In this document: positions 30,128 to 37,509 of the stretch, piece after piece | How the letters are laid out: each line of letters starts with the position of its first letter | Numbering within the stretch: position 1 is the stretch's first letter | Assembly: GCA_902500745.1 (NCBI GenBank) | Contig: CABVRS010000015.1 | Span: forward strand, 1-37,509 | Length of the DNA stretch: 37,509 nt | Source: an uncultured Nitrospira sp. | GTDB lineage: Bacteria; Nitrospirota; Nitrospiria; Nitrospirales; Nitrospiraceae | Reading direction: 5' to 3' | Translations under genes and position numbers: made by a program | Notes under the pieces: model-generated | What the model saw: the letters and a program-made list of their open reading frames with translations, nothing else | Databases searched by the model: none | What the model was told of the DNA's origin: nothing

Positions 30128-31198
30128 ATGTCCGAAAAAGAGGATAAGAAGCGCGCGCTCGATTTAGCCCTTTCCCAGATTGAGAAGCAATATGGGAAGG
30201 GAGCCATCATGAAACTAGGAGCCGAGGAGAAGGTCGATGTACCGGCGATTTCCACCGGTTCACTGACGCTCGACATTGCGCTTGGAGTGGGGGGGCTGCC
30301 GCGCGGACGGGTGATCGAGATCTTTGGCCCGGAGGCTTCCGGCAAGACGACGATGACGCTGCACTGTATTGCCGAGGTGCAGAAGACTGGGGGAGTGGCC
30401 GCGTTTATCGACGCAGAACATGCGCTTGATCTCACCTATGCCAAGAAGCTGGGTGTGCAGGCGGATGATCTCCTTGTGTCCCAGCCAGACACAGGTGAAC
30501 AGGCCCTGGAAATTGCCGAGACTTTAGTCCGAAGCGGTGCGATCGATTTAATCGTCGTCGATTCTGTGGCGGCGTTGACTCCGCGCGCCGAAATCGAAGG
30601 TGAGATGGGCGACTCCCATATGGGGCTGCAAGCGCGGCTGATGTCACAGGCACTCAGAAAACTCACGGCGGCCATTTCGAAATCACTGACCACGGTGATC
30701 TTCATTAATCAAATTCGCATGAAGCTAGGGGTGATGTTTGGAAACCCTGAAACAACGACCGGCGGGAACGCCCTGAAGTTCTACTCCTCCGTCCGGCTGG
30801 ACATTCGCCGCATCGAATCGATCAAAGAAGGGCAGGATGTGATGGGCAGCCGGGTGCGTGTCAAAGTGGTGAAAAACAAAATGGCACCGCCATTCCGCCA
30901 GGCAGAGTTCGACATCATGTTTGCCGAGGGGATTTCCAAGACCGGCGAGTTGGTAGATCTGGGGGTGGACAAGAAGCTCATCGATAAATCAGGGGCCTGG
31001 TATTCCTATAAGGGAGAGCGAATCGGGCAGGGACGTGATGCCGTTCGGGAGTTTCTGAAGGCCAATGCCGCCACGGCGCATGAGATCGAAGCACGAATTC
31101 GAGAAGCGGCCGGTGTGCCGGCTCGCGCCGAGAAAAAGGCCGAGGTTAAGGAAGACAAGCCTGTTGCACGAAGCGAGGAAAAACGGGCGCATCGGTAG
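30128..31198 (+). CDS. recA: Recombinase RecA
   Basis: RecA forms filaments on single-stranded DNA, drives homologous pairing and triggers LexA cleavage. The 356-residue protein has the Walker [10 protein letters not shown] (67-75), Walker B-type [12 protein letters not shown], the L1 loop region with [16 protein letters not shown], and the L2 region [20 protein letters not shown]. The C-terminal tail is charged and variable. ATG 30128 has GTAGGAG upstream. It is the first gene of recA-recX-alaS-ruvX-mltG-deoC. Confidence 0.98.
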   Translation: MSEKEDKKRALDLALSQIEKQYGKGAIMKLGAEEKVDVPAISTGSLTLDIALGVGGLPRGRVIEIFGPEASGKTTMTLHCIAEVQKTGGVAAFIDAEHALDLTYAKKLGVQADDLLVSQPDTGEQALEIAETLVRSGAIDLIVVDSVAALTPRAEIEGEMGDSHMGLQARLMSQALRKLTAAISKSLTTVIFINQIRMKLGVMFGNPETTTGGNALKFYSSVRLDIRRIESIKEGQDVMGSRVRVKVVKNKMAPPFRQAEFDIMFAEGISKTGELVDLGVDKKLIDKSGAWYSYKGERIGQGRDAVREFLKANAATAHEIEARIREAAGVPARAEKKAEVKEDKPVARSEEKRAHR

Positions 31199-31208
31199 CC
31201 GGCGGAGC

Positions 31209-31706
31209 GTGAAGACTCGCGCGCACGCCACACCGTTGAGCCCGGATACGGTCATCCAACTCGCGGTTCGCTTTGTCGCACACCGAGATCGGACGATCGC
31301 GCAAGTCGAACAGTTTCTCACCTCACGAGGAATCTCGTCTCTCCAGGCCAAGCAGGCGATTCGCCGATTATTGGATCTCCGGTATCTCGATGATGAGGCC
31401 TATGCCAAGCGATGGGTGGAGAGGCGGATGGCCGCTCGCCCGATGGGGCAAGAGCGGTTGCGGGCAGAGTTACAGGACAAGGGAGTTGCCGATCGTCTGG
31501 CCGACCAGGTCGTCGCCGATGCCTTCCGAACAGTGCATGAAGATACATTGGCTCATCGCGTCCTGAAAGCCGCACAGCGGCGCGGCCGCCGGTTGACACC
31601 GACTCAAGCGGGGCGCCTTCTCCATCAACGGGGTTTCGCTGAAGACACGATCGACCATATAATGATGATGTTCGGAACGAACGAGGAATCTGTCCATGAA
31701 GAATAG
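31209..31706 (+). CDS. recX: Regulatory protein RecX
   Basis: RecX binds RecA filaments and limits their activity. The 165-residue, very basic all-helical protein has the tandem three-helix repeats of the family: QLAVRFVAHRDRTIAQVEQF, LLDLRYLDDEAYAKRWVERR and KAAQRRGRRLTPTQAGRLLH. GTG 31209, 10 bases after the recA stop, is chosen; the open frame runs further upstream inside recA, but that part is a shadow. The ribosome binding site is weak (GGAG directly before the start), suggesting low translation or coupling to recA. It overlaps alaS by 11 bases. Confidence 0.9.
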   Translation: MKTRAHATPLSPDTVIQLAVRFVAHRDRTIAQVEQFLTSRGISSLQAKQAIRRLLDLRYLDDEAYAKRWVERRMAARPMGQERLRAELQDKGVADRLADQVVADAFRTVHEDTLAHRVLKAAQRRGRRLTPTQAGRLLHQRGFAEDTIDHIMMMFGTNEESVHEE

Positions 31707-34329
31707 TGCGAGTGACCTACGGCGGGCGTTTATCCGTTATTTCGAGAAGCAAGGCCATCAGGCGGTTCCCAGCGCTGCGCTCATTCCGCAGGCTGATCCA
31801 ACCTTGCTGTTTACCAATGCCGGGATGAATCAGTTCAAGCGGGTGTTTCTCGGTGAAGAATCGCGCGCGTACAAACGAGCGGTGACTGTGCAGAAATGCC
31901 TGCGAGCCGGGGGCAAGCACAACGATCTGGAAAACGTCGGCTACACGAGACGGCACCACACATTTTTTGAAATGCTCGGAAACTTCTCGTTCGGCGATTA
32001 TTTCAAGGAAGAGGCGATCCGATTCGGGTGGGAGTTCTTGACCGACACCGTCGGTTTGGCGAAAGACCGCCTTTGGGTGACGATCTTCCGAGAAGACGAA
32101 GAGGCGGACCGCCTCTGGAAGAAGATCGGCGTGTCAGCTTCCCGCATCGTGCGGAGTGACGAGAAAGACAATTTTTGGCAGATGGCGGACACAGGGCCCT
32201 GTGGTCCTTGTTCCGAGATTCATTTCGATCAAGGGGAGGCGGTTCCAGGCGATGATCGCCCAAACGGAGACGGCGATCGTGTGATCGAAATCTGGAACCT
32301 CGTCTTCATGCAGTACAATCGGGATGCCGCAGGCACACTGCATCCGTTGCCCAAACCGAGTATCGATACAGGGATGGGGCTTGAACGACTGACGGCAGTC
32401 GCACAAGGCGTCTTGAGCAATTATGACAGCGATCTATTTAGGCCTCTCTTGACGGCCATCGCGCGGCGCGCTGGTGCCCAGTACGGTGACGCTGAGCAGG
32501 CGGATCGGTCCATGCGGGTCATCGCCGACCACCTGCGTGCCATGACCTTCTTGATGACGGATGGCGTCTTGCCATCCAATGAAGGGCGAGGCTATGTGCT
32601 CCGTCGGATCTTGCGTCGTGCCGCACGACATGGACGATTGCTCGGAATCGTCGAACCGTTCCTGCATGAACTGACGTCAGCCGTGGTTGACCAGATGGGA
32701 GATGTCTATTCTGAAGTCACCCGCGCGGCAAGTACGATTGTTGAGGCCACCAAGGGTGAAGAAGAACGGTTCATCGCAACGCTCGATCAAGGCCTGCCGA
32801 TTCTCAACGACATGATCGAGAAGACACGAGCCGCTGGCGGAATTGTCTTGGCGGGTGGGGACGTCTTCAAGCTGTACGATACGTACGGGTTTCCAATGGA
32901 CCTGATCACCGAAGCCTGTCGTGAGCAGGGAATGACGGTCGATGAACGTGGATTTGATACGGCAATTGAAGACCAGCGGACACGTGCGCGGAAGACTGGT
33001 GGGTTTGAGCAAGTTACGGCCCGTCCGGCGGTGGCGGAGTTGGCGAAGCGGATCGGTGCCACGCAATTTGTCGGTTACGACCGCTTAGAGAGCGACAGCC
33101 TTCTCCGCGCGATCCTTAAAAATGACCAGCTGGTCAAGGAAGCGTCCGAAGGAGACGAGGTCGAGGTTGTCCTGGATGCGACGCCGTTCTATGCCGAAGG
33201 AGGCGGACAGGTCGGAGACCGAGGAACATTGGTAGGCCCAGACGGGATGGTTGAGATCACGGATACGACGAGGCCGGCACCGACGCTTATCGTTCATAAG
33301 GGCACTGTGCGCAAGGGGAGTATCCACGAAGGCGAACAACTGCGGATGGCGGTCAACGGGTCGATTCGTCAGGATGCCGCACGTAATCACACGGCGACGC
33401 ATCTGGTCCATGCGGCTTTGCGCGATCTGCTCGGTCCACATGTCAAACAATATGGCTCTCTGGTCGGACCCAACCGGCTTCGCTTCGACTTCGCCCATTT
33501 TCGGCCGCTGTCGTCCCGCGATATCGACGACATCGAATCAACGGTGAACGAAGAAATTCGGAAGAACGAGGTGGTGAGTGCCCAAGTGATGAGCATTCAA
33601 GATGCGGTGGCGAAGGGTGCCCTGGCATTCTTCGGCGATAAGTACGGGGAACAAGTGCGAGTGGTCAGCATCGAGTCGTTCAGCAAGGAACTCTGTGGCG
33701 GCACTCACGTCAGACAGACCGGGGAGATCGGACTGTTCCGTATCGTATCAGAGGCGGGTGTGGCTGCCGGTGTCCGTCGGATCGAAGCTCAAACGGGGAG
33801 CGGCGCGTATGCGCTGATGAAGAAGCTTGAGGCCGACGTCCGCGAGTTGTCGGACCTGTTGAAGGTCGGGCAGTCCGAATTGGCGGCCAAGACTCGCAAG
33901 CTGGTGACCCAACTGAAGGACAAGGAACGGGAGTTGGAAGAGCTGAAACTCAAGATGGCTGGTGGTTCTGCCGCTGCTTCAACCGCCAAGACCGTTGCCG
34001 GGGTTTCCGTGCATGTGCAGCGGACGGATGGGCTCGATGTCAACGGCATGCGAGCGCTGGCGGATCAGTTGCGGGATAAGCTGAAGAGCGGCGTGATTGC
34101 GCTGGGCGCTGTTTCCGGAGACGAGAAGGTTTCGTTATTGGTTGTGGTGACCAAAGATTTAATCGGCAAACTCAAAGCGGGCGAGCTGATCAAAACGATG
34201 GCGGCCGAAGTGGGAGGGAGCGGTGGTGGCCGACCCGAAATGGCCCAAGCCGGCGGTAAGGACCCGGCCAAGCTCGATGCGGCGCTAGAAAAAGTCTTTG
34301 GCTTGGTCGAAAGCACCCTGCAGCGGTAA
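31696..34329 (+). CDS. alaS: Alanyl-tRNA synthetase
   Basis: Charges tRNA-Ala with alanine. The 877-residue protein is full length. The aminoacylation domain begins with RRAFIRYFEKQGHQAVPSA and TLLFTNAGMNQFK. The editing domain has zinc ligands H565 and H569 (HTATH) and C667 and H671 (CGGTH). The C-terminal domain includes a coiled coil (about 705-755) and the DHHA1-like end with GGSGGGRPEMAQAGG. The ATG at 31696 has GAGGAA upstream and overlaps recX. recA-recX-alaS is a conserved order. Confidence 0.98.
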   Translation: MKNSASDLRRAFIRYFEKQGHQAVPSAALIPQADPTLLFTNAGMNQFKRVFLGEESRAYKRAVTVQKCLRAGGKHNDLENVGYTRRHHTFFEMLGNFSFGDYFKEEAIRFGWEFLTDTVGLAKDRLWVTIFREDEEADRLWKKIGVSASRIVRSDEKDNFWQMADTGPCGPCSEIHFDQGEAVPGDDRPNGDGDRVIEIWNLVFMQYNRDAAGTLHPLPKPSIDTGMGLERLTAVAQGVLSNYDSDLFRPLLTAIARRAGAQYGDAEQADRSMRVIADHLRAMTFLMTDGVLPSNEGRGYVLRRILRRAARHGRLLGIVEPFLHELTSAVVDQMGDVYSEVTRAASTIVEATKGEEERFIATLDQGLPILNDMIEKTRAAGGIVLAGGDVFKLYDTYGFPMDLITEACREQGMTVDERGFDTAIEDQRTRARKTGGFEQVTARPAVAELAKRIGATQFVGYDRLESDSLLRAILKNDQLVKEASEGDEVEVVLDATPFYAEGGGQVGDRGTLVGPDGMVEITDTTRPAPTLIVHKGTVRKGSIHEGEQLRMAVNGSIRQDAARNHTATHLVHAALRDLLGPHVKQYGSLVGPNRLRFDFAHFRPLSSRDIDDIESTVNEEIRKNEVVSAQVMSIQDAVAKGALAFFGDKYGEQVRVVSIESFSKELCGGTHVRQTGEIGLFRIVSEAGVAAGVRRIEAQTGSGAYALMKKLEADVRELSDLLKVGQSELAAKTRKLVTQLKDKERELEELKLKMAGGSAAASTAKTVAGVSVHVQRTDGLDVNGMRALADQLRDKLKSGVIALGAVSGDEKVSLLVVVTKDLIGKLKAGELIKTMAAEVGGSGGGRPEMAQAGGKDPAKLDAALEKVFGLVESTLQR

Positions 34330-34333
34330 AATC

Positions 34334-34918
34334 ATGCCTACTCGTATTCTCGCGCTCGATTATGGGTCCAAACGAATCGGCGTCGCTCTCAGCGACGAAT
34401 TACAATGGACGGCACAACCGCTTGAAACATTTGAACGACGGGCATTGGATTGGGATGTCGCGCACATTGCCGCGCTCATTACGTCCCACGATGTAGAGCG
34501 AGTGGTCTTAGGCTTCCCACTCCAGCTGGATGGCCGCCAAGGGCCGGCAGTTCTTGCGATGCGAGTGTTTGCGGAGAAACTGGAAGCGGGAATCTCCGTG
34601 CCGATCGTCCTGTGGGACGAGCGGATGACGACGAAGGCGGCGGAAGATCTGCTGATCGCTGCGGACGTCAGCCGAAAAAAACGCAAGGGTGTGATTGATC
34701 GAGTCGCGGCGGCGATACTCTTGCAGAGTTATCTTGAGGCACAGGCCTCTTCGTCAACGGCGGATGGAGCGGCATGCACTGATGATGGGATAGAACAGAC
34801 GTGGGCGACAGAACCTCCAAGCGATCAATCTTATGATGCTACGCGCAATCCTCATCGGAATCATCGCCGTCGTCGCGATCGTCGGAACGGTCGGCTATCA
34901 GATGATGCGATGGGCTGA
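34334..34918 (+). CDS. ruvX: Putative pre-16S rRNA nuclease / Holliday junction resolvase-like YqgF, with C-terminal extension
   Basis: YqgF/RuvX has an RNase H-like fold and acts in 16S rRNA 5'-end maturation. Motifs: ILALDYGSKRIGVALS with Asp9, VLGFPLQLDG (58-67), WDERMTT (E96) and KGVIDRVAAAILLQSYLE with Asp122. The family is usually about 138-150 residues; this frame gives 194. The last 55 residues are a Ser/Thr/Asp-rich then Arg/His-rich tail whose final 86 bases overlap mltG in another frame. ATG 34334 is chosen because it gives the standard N-terminus, four bases after the alaS stop. Confidence 0.9.
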   Translation: MPTRILALDYGSKRIGVALSDELQWTAQPLETFERRALDWDVAHIAALITSHDVERVVLGFPLQLDGRQGPAVLAMRVFAEKLEAGISVPIVLWDERMTTKAAEDLLIAADVSRKKRKGVIDRVAAAILLQSYLEAQASSSTADGAACTDDGIEQTWATEPPSDQSYDATRNPHRNHRRRRDRRNGRLSDDAMG

Positions 34919-35915
34919 AGGTCCGGTTCTCTCAGCGTCCGATCATCCTGTGAACAAAATCGTCGTGATTCCGGACGGGGCTACCTTTCAGCAGGCTGCG
35001 ACCCTGCTTGAACGCGAGCAACTGATTAGAAGCCGTTCGACGTTTGTCATGCTCGGAAAGGCTCAAGAAGCCGACCGAAAGATTCAGCCTGGGGAGTATG
35101 AGTTCAATGGTGCCATGCCCCCGGCCGAGATTCTTTCAAAACTGCTGACCGGACGAGTGCTGCTCCATGCGGTGACGATCCCAGAAGGTTATACGATCAA
35201 TCAGATTGCCGACGTCCTCGAGGAACAGCGCATTACAAACCGTTCGGAGTTTCTCCGGACGGCATCGGACAAGTTCTTGATCAAGTCTCTGGGAATTTCC
35301 GCTGACACTGTGGAAGGGTATTTGTTTCCCGATACCTATCGCTTTGCCAGAGCCACGCCTGCAAAAGAAATCATTCGAACGATGGTGGATCAGCTTGGCC
35401 GTGTTGTGACCGAGGACTGGCACGGGCGAGCGAAGGAAATGAATTTAACGTTCCATCAGGTGCTCACGTTGGCCTCAGTGATTGAAAAAGAAACCGGCGC
35501 CGGGGATGAACGGCCGCACATTTCTTCAGTCTTTCATAATCGGTTAAAAAAACGCATTCCCCTGCAAAGCGATCCGACGGTGATCTACGGCTTGCCGAAT
35601 TTCGATGGGAACCTTCACAAAAAAGACCTGTCCCATCCCAGTCCGTACAACACCTATCGCTGGGCGGGTTTACCGCCCGGTCCTATTGCCAGTCCTGGGG
35701 CTGATTCGATCCGTGCCGCATTGTATCCGGCGACGTCAAAATATCTATATTTCGTATCGAGAAACGACGGGACACATCATTTTTCAGCTACTCTGATCGA
35801 GCACAATAAAGCCGTCGAGAAGTATCAGAAGCGGCCCTTCCGTCGGGGACCCCATTCACACACCTTCATCGCTCCGGGCGACAGGAATGTGGCTGATTGG
35901 AAAGGAGTGTCGTAG
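34833..35915 (+). CDS. mltG: Endolytic murein transglycosylase MltG
   Basis: MltG is an inner-membrane lytic transglycosylase that cuts nascent peptidoglycan. The 360-residue protein has an N-terminal anchor (about 4-23), a LysM-like part (VVIPDGATFQQAATLLERE) and the YceG domain. This includes TIPEGYTINQIADVLEEQ, EGYLFPDTYRF (161-171), catalytic Glu218 in LASVIEKETG, FHNRLKKRIPLQSDPTVIYG, and YNTYRWAGLPPGPIASPG. The start at 34833 lies inside the ruvX tail; the anchor would be lost from any later start. ruvX-mltG adjacency is common. Confidence 0.95.
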   Translation: MMLRAILIGIIAVVAIVGTVGYQMMRWAEGPVLSASDHPVNKIVVIPDGATFQQAATLLEREQLIRSRSTFVMLGKAQEADRKIQPGEYEFNGAMPPAEILSKLLTGRVLLHAVTIPEGYTINQIADVLEEQRITNRSEFLRTASDKFLIKSLGISADTVEGYLFPDTYRFARATPAKEIIRTMVDQLGRVVTEDWHGRAKEMNLTFHQVLTLASVIEKETGAGDERPHISSVFHNRLKKRIPLQSDPTVIYGLPNFDGNLHKKDLSHPSPYNTYRWAGLPPGPIASPGADSIRAALYPATSKYLYFVSRNDGTHHFSATLIEHNKAVEKYQKRPFRRGPHSHTFIAPGDRNVADWKGVS

Positions 35916-35918
35916 AGG

Positions 35919-36581
35919 ATGTCTGCATGGACCCTGCCGGCTCTTATTGATCACACGATATTGAGACCGGATGCCACCAAAGCTGATGTGCTCCGATTAT
36001 GCCGCGAGGCGAGAGACTGTGGCTTTGCCGTCATTTTTGTCCCCCCATGCTACGTCGAGGAGGCAGTCGAAGCCGTGGCAGGGACCGCAATTCGAGTCGG
36101 CATTCCTGTCGGATTTCCCTTGGGTGGACACACCACAAAGGCCAAGGTCGCCGAAGCCGTCGAAGCGGTGGCTCATGGTGCTCACGTGTTGGACATGGTC
36201 CTGAACGTCAGTCGTCTGAAATCAGGCGCCCATGATGCGGTGCGGGCGGACATTGCTGAAGTGGTGCGGGCGACGCCGGATGTGGAGCACAAAGTGATTC
36301 TTGAGACCTGTTATCTGACACAGGAAGAGAAGCGCACCGCCTGTCACCTGGTCGTCGAAGCGGGCGCGGATTACGTGAAGACTTCGACCGGCTTCGGCCC
36401 ATCTGGCGCGACGGTTGAAGATGTACGCCTCCTGAAAGAAACCGTCGCGGGGCGGGTAAAAGTCAAAGCGTCGGGCGGCATTCGCGATTGGAAGACAACC
36501 TTGGCGATGCTGGAGGCGGGTGCCGATAGAATCGGGACCAGTGCCAGTCTGAAAATCCTTGAAGAATGGCGAGCGGGTTGA
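35919..36581 (+). CDS. deoC: Deoxyribose-phosphate aldolase
   Basis: Splits 2-deoxyribose 5-phosphate into acetaldehyde and glyceraldehyde 3-phosphate. The 220-residue TIM-barrel has IDHTILRPDAT, Asp92 in LDMVLN, the Schiff-base Lys154 in YVKTSTGFG and the second Lys183 in VKASGGIRDW. It starts three bases after the mltG stop, with AAGGAG at the end of mltG. The next gene, a phosphopentomutase, makes the substrate of this enzyme. Confidence 0.97.
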   Translation: MSAWTLPALIDHTILRPDATKADVLRLCREARDCGFAVIFVPPCYVEEAVEAVAGTAIRVGIPVGFPLGGHTTKAKVAEAVEAVAHGAHVLDMVLNVSRLKSGAHDAVRADIAEVVRATPDVEHKVILETCYLTQEEKRTACHLVVEAGADYVKTSTGFGPSGATVEDVRLLKETVAGRVKVKASGGIRDWKTTLAMLEAGADRIGTSASLKILEEWRAG

Positions 36582-36800
36582 CATGGGCCCGGATGCCTAC
36601 CAGTTCAGGAAACGATCCTTACCGACTTCCGATGTGAATTGCGAATGCTCGGCGCGACTCCCTTAAAATATTTTCATCGGTCTCCACTGAAGAACCGTGC
36701 GGAAGACCAGCAGCAGCTTGCCGGCCTAGGTCCTCTCGGATCTCCATGTCAGTCCCATACGTATCTACATTGCGCTACGGCGATTTGGTAGAGTAGACGC
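36582..36800. other. Intergenic gap between deoC and deoB
   Basis: No gene or strong terminator is visible in these 219 bases. A weak promoter-like pair TTGCGA (36639-36644) and TAAAAT (36664-36669), with a 19-base spacer, is the only candidate signal for the downstream gene. Confidence 0.3.
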
Positions 36801-37509
36801 ATGATTAATAGGATCATTCTGCTCGTTATTGATGGGTTTGGCATTGGGGCATTGCCGGATGCAGCCGACTACGGCGATGCTGAGGCAAACACCCTCGTGC
36901 ATTTGGCTGAGACGGTCAATGGCTTGAATGTGCCGAATTTCGAGATGCTTGGGCTTGGACATGTCGCCCAAATCAAGGGCGTACGGACCATGGCACAACC
37001 AAATGGCTCCTTCGGACGGCTGGGGTTCCTCTCACCGGGAAAAGATTCCATGGTGGGGTATTGGGAACTCAGCGGCGTGATCCAGAACGATGCCCAGACG
37101 ATCTGTAGGTCCGGTGTGCCTACTAAGATTGTGGATCTGGCTGAACAGATCTTGGGCCGAAAAACGATCGGCAAGACCGTCTCTACCATGGGCGTGATGC
37201 TCCGTCGACATAGCATGGAACATATGGCGACCGGGGCGCCGATACTATGGACAGATGGATGGAATACGTGTTTCCTTGCCATGCATGAGTCCACCATGGC
37301 ATCGGTGGAATTCCAGCAGCGATGTCGTGAAATTCGAAAAGCGGCAAAGGATGCGGAGAGTGTCGTTCGGGTCGTTGCGCAGCCGGTGATCGGTGGCCAC
37401 GATCTGCTTCGCTCGCAGGTTGGACGGAAAGACTTTGTGATGGAGCCGCCGGGTTTGACGATGTTGGATGTGTTGAGCCGGTCCGGCCAGATGGCGATGG
37501 GGGTCGGAA
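36801..37509 (+). CDS. deoB: Phosphopentomutase-like protein, 5' part (runs off the window)
   Basis: About 236 codons are present without a stop. The protein begins MINRIILLVIDGFGIGALPD, with Asp11 as a metal ligand of the alkaline phosphatase fold. DYGDAEANTLVHLAE, GLNVPNFEMLGLG and PILWTDG follow. DeoB converts (deoxy)ribose 1-phosphate to 5-phosphate in nucleoside salvage, and deoC is adjacent. The nucleophile block, KDTxxGHWE in known enzymes, reads KDSMVGYWE, so Ser83 stands where Bacillus cereus has Thr85, and Tyr replaces His. A Ser nucleophile may still work. A related metal-dependent mutase or phosphatase is the alternative. Confidence 0.8.
   Translation, partial: MINRIILLVIDGFGIGALPDAADYGDAEANTLVHLAETVNGLNVPNFEMLGLGHVAQIKGVRTMAQPNGSFGRLGFLSPGKDSMVGYWELSGVIQNDAQTICRSGVPTKIVDLAEQILGRKTIGKTVSTMGVMLRRHSMEHMATGAPILWTDGWNTCFLAMHESTMASVEFQQRCREIRKAAKDAESVVRVVAQPVIGGHDLLRSQVGRKDFVMEPPGLTMLDVLSRSGQMAMGVG

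Noticed and set aside
1-37509. CRISPR arrays, insertion sequences or prophage genes
   Set aside because: No regularly spaced repeats, transposase motifs or phage structural proteins were seen. The RusA-like gene alone is not enough to call a prophage.

Overview
The window looks like chromosomal DNA of a Nitrospira-type bacterium (phylum Nitrospirota). This is inferred from protein flavour, moderate-to-high GC, the gene content and a chlorite-dismutase-superfamily haem protein. No rRNA is present to prove it. Most of the window is housekeeping sequence in tight same-strand operons, broken by a few regulatory or accessory islands.

1-6339 (+): the 3' end of yicC, then gmk, rpoZ, coaBC and a TPR gene. 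A near-consensus promoter follows, then aroQ-efp-accB-accC. 6540-9823 (+): a MacA/MacB-type tripartite efflux set, with the ATPase and permease as separate genes. 9849-13697 (-): a run with comF and fmdB upstream, then a strong promoter with TGACA repeats reading into a small operon (excisionase-type HTH, mraZ, RusA-like resolvase), then a degenerate HD-GYP protein. 13826-18497 (+, one gene -): a LolD/YbbA-like ATPase overlapping a class 1A pyrD, an orphan LuxR-type HTH gene, and an 870-residue FtsX-type permease that is the likely partner of the ATPase. 18533-23842 (mixed): a DUF3703 gene, an elongator-type tRNA-Met(CAT), an SDR oxidoreductase, an OB-fold exported protein, two unrecognised genes, a very strong terminator, a chlorite-dismutase-like protein that by its active site is probably a coproheme decarboxylase, and an exported protein of unknown function.

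23858-37509: the conserved cinA-thpR ... recA-recX-alaS-ruvX-mltG-deoC-deoB block (+). It is split between thpR and recA by about 4.4 kb of genes all on the opposite strand: an ankyrin lipoprotein, an Old-Yellow-Enzyme reductase, a 33-residue membrane peptide, a RelE/Phd toxin-antitoxin pair whose antitoxin is frameshifted, a HEPN-like protein, and a DUF433/DUF5615 pair whose toxin lacks most of its N-terminal part. This island is the most likely mobile or decaying part of the window.

No CRISPR array, insertion sequence, prophage structural gene or rRNA was seen. The most interesting points are the two damaged toxin-antitoxin loci beside recA, the HTH-mraZ-rusA operon far from a cell-wall cluster, the active-site changes in the HD-GYP, chlorite-dismutase-like and phosphopentomutase proteins, the pyrD gene between two transporter genes, and promoters placed so that their transcripts would be nearly leaderless.
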